From Fuerstiella sp. (GTDB taxonomy: Bacteria > Planctomycetota > Planctomycetia > Planctomycetales > Planctomycetaceae): DNA of 64,000 nt. Below the pieces are notes generated by a model. The model was not told the origin of the DNA and did no database searches. It was given only the letters and a program-made list of their open reading frames with translations. Shown here one piece after another: positions 27,883 to 36,292 of this stretch; position 1 is the first letter of the stretch, and every line of letters starts with the position of its first letter. Where the stretch lies: contig JAQWOH010000043.1 of the NCBI GenBank assembly GCA_029245955.1, positions 124,001 through 188,000 of the forward strand, in the 5' to 3' direction. The position numbers and the translations under genes were made by a program.

Positions 27883-28656
27883 GTGATAAAGTGTTCAATC
27901 GGACTCGGTGGAAATCATCCCGGCACGGCAAAGTGCTTTGAAGACGCCCTCTCGCAGCTCAACGATCGTGGTGTGCGCGTTTGCCGAGTCAGCCGAACGT
28001 TCCGCACTCAGGCGATGGGTGAGTCCGCCGGTGACGACTTTCTTAACGCCGTCGCCATTCTGGAAACAACGCTGAGCTCCAGGGAATTGCTCACGCTGCT
28101 GCAGGCAACAGAACTGAGACTCGGGCGACGGCGTACAGTCCACTGGGGTCCCCGCCGGGTCGACCTGGATCTTCTGATGTATGCCGAAGAGTCAACCGAC
28201 TGTGAGACCCTGGTTCTGCCTCATCCCGGACTCTGGTATCGCCGGTTTGTGCTGCAACCGCACGCTCAAATTGCAGGCGACTGGATTCACCCTGTGCTTG
28301 GTGAGTCTATTCAGAGCCTCTTTGATCGATTGCAGAAGAAGCCCCTGATTCTGAACATCGTGAATCGAAACGATATCACGACTTCGCTGGAACGAATGAC
28401 TTCCAAGCTCCACAACGAGTTTTCCGCCGAACGATTTCGACTGCGTCAGACGTCACCAGACGAGCCCTGCGACGAACCGGCATTCGCCCGCATCGATGTG
28501 ATACAGCAGTCTGTTGCTGATCAGAGACGAACACAACCGGCCAACGGAACGGAACGGACAATAACCCTTGCCACTGTACCGACCGTTGACATTGAGAAGC
28601 AGGTTCTAACCGCACTGCGAGATTTTCTGACCGCAGCAATTGGAACGGTGACGTGA
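27883..28656 (+). CDS. folK: HPPK, 2-amino-4-hydroxy-6-hydroxymethyldihydropteridine diphosphokinase
   Basis: 257 residues from GTG 27883, chosen for the AAGGA 7 bases upstream; TTG 27859 would add eight residues. HPPK features in residues 1-150: IGLGGNHPG, the RVSRTFRTQAMG substrate loop, FLNAVAILETTLS, and the signature WGPRRVDLDLLMY with the magnesium-binding Asp pair. Known reaction: ATP-dependent pyrophosphorylation of the pterin in folate synthesis. About 95 residues follow the usual end of the enzyme (after LGESIQSLFDRL) and match nothing I recognise. Confidence 0.88.
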   Translation: MIKCSIGLGGNHPGTAKCFEDALSQLNDRGVRVCRVSRTFRTQAMGESAGDDFLNAVAILETTLSSRELLTLLQATELRLGRRRTVHWGPRRVDLDLLMYAEESTDCETLVLPHPGLWYRRFVLQPHAQIAGDWIHPVLGESIQSLFDRLQKKPLILNIVNRNDITTSLERMTSKLHNEFSAERFRLRQTSPDEPCDEPAFARIDVIQQSVADQRRTQPANGTERTITLATVPTVDIEKQVLTALRDFLTAAIGTVT

Positions 28657-28686
28657 CTTCCTGCTGCTGAGACAGCCAGGCCTGTG

Positions 28687-30738
28687 CTATTTCCCGGCGG
28701 TGCGCTGCTCTTCCAGAAGTTGTGAGTAGTCGACCGAAATGTTGACAAGTTCCCGATTGTAGAAGTTGTCCGCAAAGATGTCTTTGTCGTCATCTGTGCC
28801 GGTGGCTTTCTTGATCGCTTCTTCCTGCTCTTCCCGCTCCCGTTTCAGTTCCGCCTCCTCCTCACGGAGAGTCGATTCGTTTAACGAAATGGTCTTGCGA
28901 TTCTTTCGTTCCGTGTAACGGACAACATTCTGTGCCACTTTCCGGAAGTCTTTGTCATCACTCACGCGACTGGCGCTCTGCTGAGCCAGCTTCCGAGTAA
29001 TCCCGTCGTTGACAAACGGGAAGGGCAGAACCCCCGTCGCTCGTTGAATGCGATCGAAAGCCAGTGCGTTGTCCAGCGAGTCCTCACCACTGTCCTGATG
29101 ATTTCTGATGGAAGGCAATACGACATCTGAGACGACTCCCTTCTTCTGAGTACTGTCACCATTCACACGGTAGAATTTGCTGATTGTCAGTTTCAGGGCA
29201 CCTCGATCCTTACCAAACAGATTAATACGACTGGCAACAGGCATGACATTCTGCACCGTACCTTTCCCGTGAGTCGTTCTGTCGCCTATCACGATACCTC
29301 TGCGGTAGTCCTTGATCGCTCCAGCAAAGATCTCGGACGCAGAGGCGGACATTCGGTTGCAAACGACGACCATCGGTTTGCGCCAATACATATCGGGATC
29401 TTCGTCAGGGTATGATGTGACGGCGTTGTCCGGCTCACGAACCTGCACAATCGGACCTTTGGTGATGAACAGTCCGGAAACCTCTATCGCTTCACTCAGT
29501 GCTCCACCGCCATTCGAGCGGAGATCAACAATGAGTGCATCGACGCCCTGTTCGCGGAACTGTGCAAGGACTTTCTTTACATCACGGCTTGTACTCTTAA
29601 AATTGCCTCCGCGGGACGCTTCACGAAAGTCGCGATAAAAGGTGGGAATGTTGAGCACGCCAATGCGACCGGGACGTCCCTCAATCCACGTCGAGGCATC
29701 AATAATCTTGCCTTTGACTTCCTGCTCAGTCAGTTTTACAGTCTGACGCGTCATGGTGTAGTCTTCGATGCCGCCGGCTTCTTTCTTCACCTGCAGAGTG
29801 ACCTTTGTACCGCTGGGGCCACGAATTTTGTCCACGACTTTGGAAAGCTTCATTTCGACAACATCAATATTTTCTGACGAACCGCCCGGACCGTCCGGAT
29901 CAACGCCGATGATTTTGTCGCCCTTAATCAGGTTGCCGTTGGCAGCGGCGGCCCCGCCTTTAATTACCTCCACGACAACCGTGTAACCATCATCGGACTG
30001 CAGCTTCGCACCAATGCCTTCCAGCTTAAGTTGCATGCTGATATTGAAGTCTTCCAGAGTCTGCGGTGACATGTATGTGGAATGCGGATCGAGGCACTGA
30101 GTCATCGAGGACAGGTAAAGTTCCAACACCTCATGAGCTTCTGTCTGCCGATACAGATTGCGAACGCTGTGATACCGCTTGTGCAGCCGTGTTCGAGCTT
30201 CGGCCAGCTCCGTGTCGTCCAGCTTCAGATACAGCAGATCAAACTTGATGCGTTTTCGCCATCGCTCCGTCAGTTCAGCTTCTGTTTTTGCCCACTCCCG
30301 ATCGTCCGCATTCAGAATCATTTCTTCATCAACAGTGAAGTCATGGGCGGCATCGATCAACTGTTCAATCGTCGAGGCTCGTTCATTCATCCTCAGCTGG
30401 AACCGATCAAACACTGTGCTGGCAAACTTTACATCTCCCTGACGAATCAGATCGTCCAGCTGCCGGGATGACGCCTGAAATTCATCGATGTCTGCCTGCA
30501 TAAAATAGAGTTTCTGAGAATCCCAGACTTCGACGTAACGATTCAACAGCCGCTCAGAGATGTCGTCATTGATCTCGGGGTGATTGATATGGCGGGAGCT
30601 GACCAGATTGGCCACCATGCGGGCGGTCGTGCCATCGTCGTCGGTAACTTTGGCGGAGTCGTCGGCAGTGGCCACACCGACTGAAATCAGCAGTGCCAGT
30701 CCTGCAAGAATAAGCTGATTCTTCAGTTCCCACTTCAT
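28687..30738 (-). CDS. prc: carboxyl-terminal processing protease, Prc/Tsp-like (S41)
   Basis: 683 residues, essentially the length of E. coli Prc. Signal peptide (LILAGLALLISVGVATA). A helical N-terminal domain (30-220) precedes a PDZ domain (about 235-325; GIGAKLQSDDGYTVV, AAANGNLIKGDKIIGVD) and the S41 protease with VDLRSNGGG, the nucleophile Ser near residue 466 in MSASASEIFAGA and the general base Lys near 492 in THGKGT. The C-terminal helical domain is Glu/Arg-rich. Role: periplasmic cleavage of proteins from the C-terminus. A GAGGAATTC ribosome site supports the start. Confidence 0.92.
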   Translation of the reverse strand: MKWELKNQLILAGLALLISVGVATADDSAKVTDDDGTTARMVANLVSSRHINHPEINDDISERLLNRYVEVWDSQKLYFMQADIDEFQASSRQLDDLIRQGDVKFASTVFDRFQLRMNERASTIEQLIDAAHDFTVDEEMILNADDREWAKTEAELTERWRKRIKFDLLYLKLDDTELAEARTRLHKRYHSVRNLYRQTEAHEVLELYLSSMTQCLDPHSTYMSPQTLEDFNISMQLKLEGIGAKLQSDDGYTVVVEVIKGGAAAANGNLIKGDKIIGVDPDGPGGSSENIDVVEMKLSKVVDKIRGPSGTKVTLQVKKEAGGIEDYTMTRQTVKLTEQEVKGKIIDASTWIEGRPGRIGVLNIPTFYRDFREASRGGNFKSTSRDVKKVLAQFREQGVDALIVDLRSNGGGALSEAIEVSGLFITKGPIVQVREPDNAVTSYPDEDPDMYWRKPMVVVCNRMSASASEIFAGAIKDYRRGIVIGDRTTHGKGTVQNVMPVASRINLFGKDRGALKLTISKFYRVNGDSTQKKGVVSDVVLPSIRNHQDSGEDSLDNALAFDRIQRATGVLPFPFVNDGITRKLAQQSASRVSDDKDFRKVAQNVVRYTERKNRKTISLNESTLREEEAELKREREEQEEAIKKATGTDDDKDIFADNFYNRELVNISVDYSQLLEEQRTAGK

Positions 30739-31134
30739 ATTGAATTCCTCTATGGCTGATCACTGAATTACAGCGATGTTCTTATGTCGACCAGAACTTG
30801 CAGGCACGTCTCGGTCGTCTCGACAGTCCTCTGGACAAGGTCGAGACCAACCCAGAGATCGTAGACGACAAGTGATCTTCGTCGCAAGGTGTTTGTGTCA
30901 GCAAACATACAAACAAATGCACTTGACCACCGCCCGACAACCGACAGCGACGCCAATCCAGTCGATCCGGCAGCTTCTGCTGTGAATATACGTTGATGAA
31001 AGAATGTGCCGGCAATGATCGTTGCCGCACGAAGCGGCGTTCGGGTATAATTCCGCCAAGGTTTTGCGGATTGCCTGCACAGCCTTCTGCAGCTTCGACA
31101 GAACTTGTGTGAGTCGCACAGCCACACACAGAAT
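30739..31134. other. intergenic region upstream of prc
   Basis: Short frames only. A TTGCCG-18-TATAAT pair at about 31026-31055 on the plus strand looks like a sigma70-type promoter but points at the 3' end of a minus-strand gene, so either it is fortuitous or it drives a short antisense RNA. No hairpin of note was seen. Confidence 0.35.
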
Positions 31135-32580
31135 TCACCGAAACGGCAGTGCTGGCCGCCTACGGGCAATTTTCAGACCTGACAGCATCCTGGTGGACTC
31201 ATCGCCGAACAGTTTGTCGTCATCCTGTGCGTGCGAGAAGACCATGGAATACTGTTTACCCGTATCAGTAGAACACAAGTAATAGTCCCACACGATGACC
31301 TTTCCACCGGCGTCGCCAATCGCCCGAACATGCCGAATGCGCCATCCGTTGGCGTCTCGCACCGTATCCTCGTGCACAACACGACCGTTCCGTTCTTTTA
31401 CAGAATCGGTCACGTCCGACAGAAACTCACTATCCGGCGTATGCTGCTTTGCTGCAACCGTAACACCAGTGGAAATATTGCACTGGGAAATCAGATTTCC
31501 GTCGCGAAGCTGTCGCATCATCAGGACAGACGGCGTTTGATGAAACAAATGCCATTCGCGTGAGTGCGTCAACTGCAGCTTCATTGGCGTCTGCAGCAGC
31601 AACAAACGGGCACGATCAGACGGAGCCGTCTCAGTCAATGCGCCCAGCGTTTCAGGATCCCGGCTGACGGGTGACTGAGTCCAGACGATCGAAGCAGAAA
31701 CGTTGAGTCCCGGACTGACTGGCCCCGGCGAACGTTCTTCCGTCTGAGTTGCCTTGAATGACGTAATCATGCCGCTCTTGCGGTTCACAGCAAACTCACC
31801 GCTGATAGACACTTTGGCCTCTGCCCCCAATGTCGCGCCATGCACCTTGCCATTGAACAGCACGAGGGCCGTCTGGTCGTCGACCGACTTAAGTTCACAG
31901 GTAGCCGACTGATCGATCACAGCTTCGACCCCCGTCAGCATCGGCAGAACCCAGTCGTCGTTGTTCCACCGGTCGCCTACACTCACAGATGTCGACGGCA
32001 ACAGCGCCGTGGCGACCAGAACGTCACATGGCATCTGCAACAGATCCAGTTGTTGCCGTGGCAAAGCATACTCTGGTGAGACATGCACCAATCCGCTGTC
32101 ACTGCCGAACGTGTGGATCGTCCTGTACGAATCCGACAAAGCAACATCGGTTTTAGTGCCCGTACCAACGGTTGTCTTCGTACCGGCTGCGCTAAACCTG
32201 CGAACCGCACGCAGGGTGAACGGTCCGCCCATGTCTGTCGGCAGAGATCGTTGCTCAAATCGAAAGGTGCCGTGTGATTCCATTGGCAACGATCGAATTC
32301 CATCGGATTGCGGTATCCGGATCTGACCACGAATCTCAATCGCGTAATCGATCGTGCTGACATATTTCGCCATATCAGGAAACGCGAACGATAGTGCAGT
32401 TTTGTCCTGGCTGTCCGCGACAGCTGCGGACTGACCACAAATGGCGACCAGCAGGCAACCAGGCAGGAACGAGCCGGTCGACCGTCGTGCATGCAGATGT
32501 CGCGGTGTACCACTGCGTATACGGAAAACTGCCCGGCGGCATAACTGCCGCACAGCCAATGGTGAATCCCGTCGAGACAT
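31135..32580 (-). CDS. exported protein of unknown function
   Basis: 481 residues from ATG 32580, supported by GGAGCG 8 bases upstream; a frame opening at 32751 adds 57 residues without conserved character and runs through a terminator. A basic N-terminus precedes a hydrophobic stretch SFLPGCLLVAICGQSAAVAD, which reads as a long signal peptide. The mature chain is mainly beta strands and polar loops (for example FNGKVHGATLGAEAKVSISG), with no catalytic motif recognised. It is convergent with nothing and sits between prc and the EF-hand gene. Confidence 0.65.
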   Translation of the reverse strand: MSRRDSPLAVRQLCRRAVFRIRSGTPRHLHARRSTGSFLPGCLLVAICGQSAAVADSQDKTALSFAFPDMAKYVSTIDYAIEIRGQIRIPQSDGIRSLPMESHGTFRFEQRSLPTDMGGPFTLRAVRRFSAAGTKTTVGTGTKTDVALSDSYRTIHTFGSDSGLVHVSPEYALPRQQLDLLQMPCDVLVATALLPSTSVSVGDRWNNDDWVLPMLTGVEAVIDQSATCELKSVDDQTALVLFNGKVHGATLGAEAKVSISGEFAVNRKSGMITSFKATQTEERSPGPVSPGLNVSASIVWTQSPVSRDPETLGALTETAPSDRARLLLLQTPMKLQLTHSREWHLFHQTPSVLMMRQLRDGNLISQCNISTGVTVAAKQHTPDSEFLSDVTDSVKERNGRVVHEDTVRDANGWRIRHVRAIGDAGGKVIVWDYYLCSTDTGKQYSMVFSHAQDDDKLFGDESTRMLSGLKIARRRPALPFR

Positions 32581-32711
32581 GATCAACGCTCCTTCCCTGA
32601 TATACCGTCCGGTAAAATCGTGAAACCGAAGATGCCAAAGACAGCAGATTACCGGAACATGGAAATTACGTCGACGTGAATGCGGTCGGTCAGATTCTTG
32701 ATCGGCGCATG

Positions 32712-32742
32712 AAAAAAGCCCCGATTCATGGAACGGAGCTTT
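32712..32742 (-). terminator. intrinsic terminator of the EF-hand gene
   Basis: On the minus strand AAAGCTCCG and CGGGGCTTT pair around a 10-base loop with one mismatch, followed directly by TTTTTT. It lies about 175 bases after the EF-hand stop and before the next minus-strand gene, separating the two units. Confidence 0.75.
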
Positions 32743-32880
32743 CACACGCAAGCCAAGGAAAGACGACGGCGTTCTTTCTCAGAAATCACCCACCGCAAGC
32801 AGAGATAATGCTCAGGCTTGAGCAGCGAACGTCATGGAAGCGAACGAAGACCGCACAGGAGGACGCACTCCAGAACGCTC

Positions 32881-32980
32881 ATTCAGCCTTGTCATTCAGC
32901 CTTGTCATTCAGCCTTGTCATTCAGCCTTGTCATCAGCCTTGTCATCAGCCTTGTCATCAGCCTTGTCATCAGCCTTGTC
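32881..32980. repeat. tandem repeat, 4 x 13 bp then 4 x 12 bp
   Basis: Four copies of ATTCAGCCTTGTC are followed directly by four copies of ATCAGCCTTGTC, which is the same unit with one T fewer. The 12-bp block lies in the EF-hand gene and encodes DDKA repeats on the minus strand; the 13-bp block is out of frame, and the stop codon (32918-32920) falls within it. Confidence 0.95.
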
Positions 32981-33790
32981 ATCGACGTCAGTGTCATCTT
33001 CAATTTCAGGTCGAACCCGGCGGCCGCCATCGCCTTGACCACCCCGACCACGCCCCCCTTGACCGCGACCGGCAAACGCTTCCATGAACTCTTCTCGACT
33101 CAACTCGCCGTTGCTGTCCTTATCCATGTCTGCCACTCGATCCTGCAGACGCCCACCCAACTCCTCGCCCGTTAACTTGCCGTCCTGGTCTTCGTCCCGA
33201 CTTTCAAAAATTGCGGCTGGATCAAATCCACCACCACCCGGTCCACCACCCGGTCCACCACCCGGTCCACCACCCGGTCCGCCACCCGGTCCGCCACCCG
33301 GTCCGCCATCCGGTCCACCATCCGGTCCACCACTAGTCAGGCCATCCGGCCCCTCATCTTCTGCCATATCGCCCCCTACGGCCATCGCCGGATCCTCCTC
33401 CTCCTCCGATGGCGGTTCAGTGTTGTAGCGTTTGACCTCTTGCGGTTCGGCAGTACTCGCAACGACGTAGTACGCAGCTTCAGGCCGCAACAACGGACGC
33501 AGCAGACTGAACCACGAATACTTGTATTCAACTTCAATTTCGCTCTGCCGAACAACAGTTCTGGCAGGAAATAAACTCAGCATCGGCTCGAAGTCAACGA
33601 GCTTAAGATTCTGAAAGGCCCCCGTCGGTGATTTATCCTGCAACGTGTTGCCGGACATCATGTGTCCCAATCCAGCTCGCAGTTCAATCACCAGTACGGC
33701 AACCAGTACGCACAGAACCAAAGCAGAGACCGTTTTACGCAGCGGCGAAACTCCGCTGCTATTTGTTTCGTTGGCGAGGTCATCAGACAT
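32918..33790 (-). CDS. membrane-anchored EF-hand protein with Gly/Pro and DDKA repeats
   Basis: 290 residues from ATG 33790, supported by GGGAGA upstream; a TTG at 33805 would add five. One membrane segment near residues 22-42 (TVSALVLCVLVAVLVIEL). Residues about 130-185 are Asp/Glu- then Gly/Pro-rich. Two EF-hand loops follow: DEDQDGKLTGEE and DKDSNGELSREE, both with calcium-coordinating residues at 1, 3, 5 and 12. An Arg/Gly tract (GQGGRGRGGQG) and five DDKA units close the protein. Planctomycetes have many EF-hand proteins of unknown role. Calcium binding is likely; partner unknown. The 3' end lies in an unstable repeat. Confidence 0.75.
   Translation of the reverse strand: MSDDLANETNSSGVSPLRKTVSALVLCVLVAVLVIELRAGLGHMMSGNTLQDKSPTGAFQNLKLVDFEPMLSLFPARTVVRQSEIEVEYKYSWFSLLRPLLRPEAAYYVVASTAEPQEVKRYNTEPPSEEEEDPAMAVGGDMAEDEGPDGLTSGGPDGGPDGGPGGGPGGGPGGGPGGGPGGGPGGGGFDPAAIFESRDEDQDGKLTGEELGGRLQDRVADMDKDSNGELSREEFMEAFAGRGQGGRGRGGQGDGGRRVRPEIEDDTDVDDKADDKADDKADDKADDKAE
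33231..33332. repeat. 12-bp coding repeat giving Gly-Gly-Pro units
   Basis: About eight imperfect copies of CACCACCCGGTC on the plus strand encode GGP/GGGP units on the minus strand inside the EF-hand gene. Base changes are clustered near one end (CCGCC, CCATC variants), as expected from slippage followed by drift. Confidence 0.9.
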
Positions 33791-34101
33791 AACATTGTCT
33801 CCCAAAAGGCCGTTGACGGATCACTTGAGGAGGGAACTTAAAAACGATGTTGAGACATCCGACTTTCAGTAACCGCCTGTTGCAGTCCTCCAGCCTAACA
33901 AAGACCACCGAAAAACTGGAATGACCGGCCAACTTTATCTGACAAGCTCACCGATATCATGAGCAATCGATACTGGCAAGGAATCCCACTGCCACCTAAT
34001 CCAGTCGCTGACCCCCAGTTCAGAAAACATAGCACCAAACGTCGACAAGATGGGCAACAGGAAGGCGTCTGATGACACCAGAAGAACGGCATGCCGCATG
34101 T

Positions 34102-34177
34102 CATCACGCCATCACGCCATCACGCCATCACGCCATCACGCCATCATTGCCATCATTGCCATCATTGCCATCATTGC
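34102..34177. repeat. tandem repeat, 5 x 8 bp then 4 x 9 bp
   Basis: Five copies of CATCACGC (34102-34141) are followed directly by four copies of CATCATTGC (34142-34177). The periods 8 and 9 shift the frame in every copy or none respectively, and no gene is supported here, so the block is treated as a non-coding microsatellite. Confidence 0.95.
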
Positions 34178-34190
34178 CAGGAAAACGTAC

Positions 34191-34240
34191 GCCACCGAAT
34201 TTGAACCAGCGACCTCAGGAACAACAATGTGATTCAGCTC
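34191..34240 (-). pseudogene. tRNA-His-like 3' fragment
   Basis: On the minus strand, GAGC, then ATTGT..TTCC.GAGGTCGC.GGTTCAAAT matches the D-stem end, anticodon arm, variable loop and T arm of the intact tRNA-His at 35019-35093 in order and orientation. The T-stem pairs poorly, the anticodon stem is broken and the acceptor end differs, so it cannot fold as a tRNA. It is best read as a decayed partial copy. Confidence 0.6.
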
Positions 34241-34300
34241 ACATTACGACACGCCGGTTGTCATCATTAAATCCGCGGGTGCCGGGTATTGCATGACGCA

Positions 34301-34650
34301 TCAGTACCCGATCGGATTCATCCGGCAGACATCCGAATCTGTGCTCACGTTACCGACCGGATATGCCGCTGTCACATGAAATACATTCTGAGGCCACTGA
34401 TGGAACCGCTGAAGCCGTTCATATGGACCGCTTAACTTGCAGCTTGGCAGAGCAGCCTTAAGTCTTGACGCCACCGCACAGGTGATTCGTATCTCGACCA
34501 CGTACAGAAGACAAAAACAGGTAAACCTCTTCAGATGCTCCAAACCGGCGTCGGTAATGACCTGACTATGGACAACACATGCTCTGTGACCGGCCAGTGT
34601 TTTCAGATGAACCAACCCTGCATCCGTAACCGAACGATCGGAGAAAAATA
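34301..34650 (-). pseudogene. leucine-rich-repeat protein remnant
   Basis: The minus strand reads SVTDAGLVHLKTL, then VITDAGLEHLKRF and later RLKAALPSCKL. These are the units and capping segment of planctomycete leucine-rich-repeat proteins (VTDAGLxHLK; LKKALPNCK). Between them the repeat pattern is lost, no start codon precedes the first unit in frame with a signal peptide, and the frame continues 40 residues past the normal end. About 100 codons remain of a gene that was probably several hundred codons long. Confidence 0.65.
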
Positions 34651-34971
34651 AAACGTCACTTCAACAGATGTGCCCCGCGACAAATCCTGAGTGGCGGACG
34701 CACACGCAGATTCGCAAAGGATTATTATGAGCGGAAACACCACCTGAAAGACGTCTGCATGTAAGAACATTATCAGTACGTCACCAATTGTCGCAGTCGT
34801 TCGACGTCAGACTATTCAATCAACACGGTGTTCACGTGTGAATGAACGTGATTGTCCCTCGAACAGTGTCATTGAATCACGAACGACCGAAACGCGACGA
34901 ACACAGGGATAAAGAGTGTCGAAACGACTCACAACGCAGTCGTCGGGTACAGAATCCCGCCTAATCGGCAT

Positions 34972-35001
34972 AAAAAAACCGCATAACCTAAGTCATTGCG
35001 G
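34972..35001 (-). terminator. intrinsic terminator of tRNA-His
   Basis: On the minus strand CCGCA-A-TGAC pairs with GTTA-TGCGG around a TTAG loop, with one bulged A, and seven T residues follow. It begins 18 bases after the tRNA 3' end. Confidence 0.85.
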
Positions 35002-35018
35002 GGTCTTTGTTTGGGAAG

Positions 35019-35093
35019 GGTGAGTAACCGGATTTGAACCGGCGACCTCTGGAATCACAATCCAGCGCTCTAACCAACTGAGCTATACCCACC
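35019..35093 (-). tRNA. tRNA-His (GTG)
   Basis: Full cloverleaf on the minus strand: acceptor GTGGGTA with TACTCAC, D arm GCTC..GAGC, anticodon stem CTGGA/TCCAG around TTGTGAT (anticodon GTG), variable AGGTC, T arm GCCGG-TTCAAAT-CCGGT. The extra G at position -1 opposite C73, the identity element of tRNA-His, is encoded. The CCA end is not encoded (CCTTCCC follows). Confidence 0.97.
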
Positions 35094-35128
35094 ATAATTG
35101 ACAGCCGCTTGCGGCGTTGTGCGGCGGA

Positions 35129-35157
35129 ATAATATCCTCGCCCCTCAGAGCGTTCAA
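35129..35157 (-). promoter_or_regulatory. probable sigma70-type promoter of tRNA-His
   Basis: On the minus strand TTGAAC (35157-35152) and TATTAT (35134-35129) are 17 bases apart and end 35 bases before the tRNA. Spacing and sequence fit a housekeeping promoter with a leader of about 29 bases. Confidence 0.6.
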
Positions 35158-35311
35158 GTTCGTTGCTCTGATTGCCGCCCGAATCAACAGACTCCGATTG
35201 ATTTTTCCGCCTGGGCGAATTGCCCGGTAGCTGGTTCTTACCGGACCACTGCCATAATGTTCCGGTAGTCAGAGCCCCTTTGATACTGAATGCAGAGATA
35301 TCCAGCACGAG

Positions 35312-36292
35312 ATGTCCGTGATCGCCACACAACAGCTTTCTAAATGCTACGGCCTTCGCCGCGGTGTTGACGACGTGGATTTGCGGGTCGGTGCAGGTGA
35401 AATCTTCGGTTTTCTGGGGCCCAACGGGGCAGGAAAATCCACTACAATTCGCCTGCTGCTGGGATTCTTAAAAGCATCATCGGGGAACGCTACTGTATTC
35501 GGACAGGACTGCTGGTCCGACAGCGCCACGATCAAACAGGAGGTGGGCTATGTAGCGGGCGATGTTCGCTTATATCCCTGGCTGACGGCTCGAAAGGCGT
35601 TGCAAATTGTCGGAGAGATCCGAGGCCGGGACATTCTCTCGGACGGTCTGCAGCTGGCAGACCGATTTCGCATGGAACCGGATTTGCCCGTTCGCAGAAT
35701 GTCACGTGGCAACCGGCAGAAAGTGGCTCTGATGATGGCACTCGCACATCGGCCAAAGCTGGTGGTTTTGGATGAACCAACGTCCGGACTGGACCCGTTG
35801 ATGCAGGATACACTGGCAGACTGTCTGCGTGAGCTGGCCGCGGCCGGGCATACCGTGTTCTTTTCCAGCCATACGCTCAGCGAAGTGGAATCTCTGTGTG
35901 ATCGGATTGCCATTGTGCGTGACGGGCAGATCGTGGTTAACGAACAGCTCAGCCGGTTGAAGGCCAGGGCTCCACGAACCGCCGTCGTCACATTTGAATC
36001 CGCCACAGTCGCAAACAGTGTTACGGTGCCCGACTTCATAACCATACAGAGTCGTTCGAATAAAGAGTTACAGATTCAAATAACGGGCGCTGCGGTTGAA
36101 CTGACGCATTGGGCAGCAGCGCAGCCCATCATCGATCTAAGCGTCGGACCGCCGAATCTGGAACACCTGTTCCGTCAGTACTACAAGGGCAATGCTGCTC
36201 GACCCGTTCATAACGCCGCAGCAGGCGGCAGTGCGAAAGATGCAGCGGACATGGAAGAGTACGTCCCGTTTCCTGAGTTGGAGAATTCATGA
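35312..36292 (+). CDS. ABC transporter ATP-binding protein
   Basis: 326 residues. ABC domain in residues 1-225: Walker A GPNGAGKSTTIR, a Q-loop region ATIKQEVGYVAGDV, Walker B LVVLDEPTSGLDP and an H-loop His in FFSSHTLSEVE. The signature is RMSRGNRQK, a variant of LSGGQ that still keeps Ser-x-Gly and Gln. The C-terminal 100 residues are the regulatory tail seen in ABC-2 type exporters (DrrA/CcmA-like). The stop overlaps the permease start by ATGA, so the two form a translationally coupled exporter. Substrate unknown. Confidence 0.93.
   Translation: MSVIATQQLSKCYGLRRGVDDVDLRVGAGEIFGFLGPNGAGKSTTIRLLLGFLKASSGNATVFGQDCWSDSATIKQEVGYVAGDVRLYPWLTARKALQIVGEIRGRDILSDGLQLADRFRMEPDLPVRRMSRGNRQKVALMMALAHRPKLVVLDEPTSGLDPLMQDTLADCLRELAAAGHTVFFSSHTLSEVESLCDRIAIVRDGQIVVNEQLSRLKARAPRTAVVTFESATVANSVTVPDFITIQSRSNKELQIQITGAAVELTHWAAAQPIIDLSVGPPNLEHLFRQYYKGNAARPVHNAAAGGSAKDAADMEEYVPFPELENS

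Noticed and set aside
31022-31282. Plus-strand frame of 86 codons after a TATAAT-like element
   Set aside because: Its second half is antisense to a gene with clear coding character, it lacks a ribosome site and shows no recognisable sequence.
32676-33038. Plus-strand frame of 120 codons reading through the terminator and the tandem repeats
   Set aside because: It is antisense to the EF-hand gene, its second half is the repeat itself, and it contains the terminator hairpin. The protein sequence is a low-complexity product of the repeat.
32102-34177. CRISPR-like appearance of the repeat blocks at 32.9, 33.2 and 34.1 kb
   Set aside because: Units are 8-13 bp and directly adjacent with no spacers, and no cas gene is present.
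34988-35332. Minus-strand frame of 114 codons over the tRNA-His region
   Set aside because: It runs through the complete tRNA, promoter and terminator, which explain the sequence.
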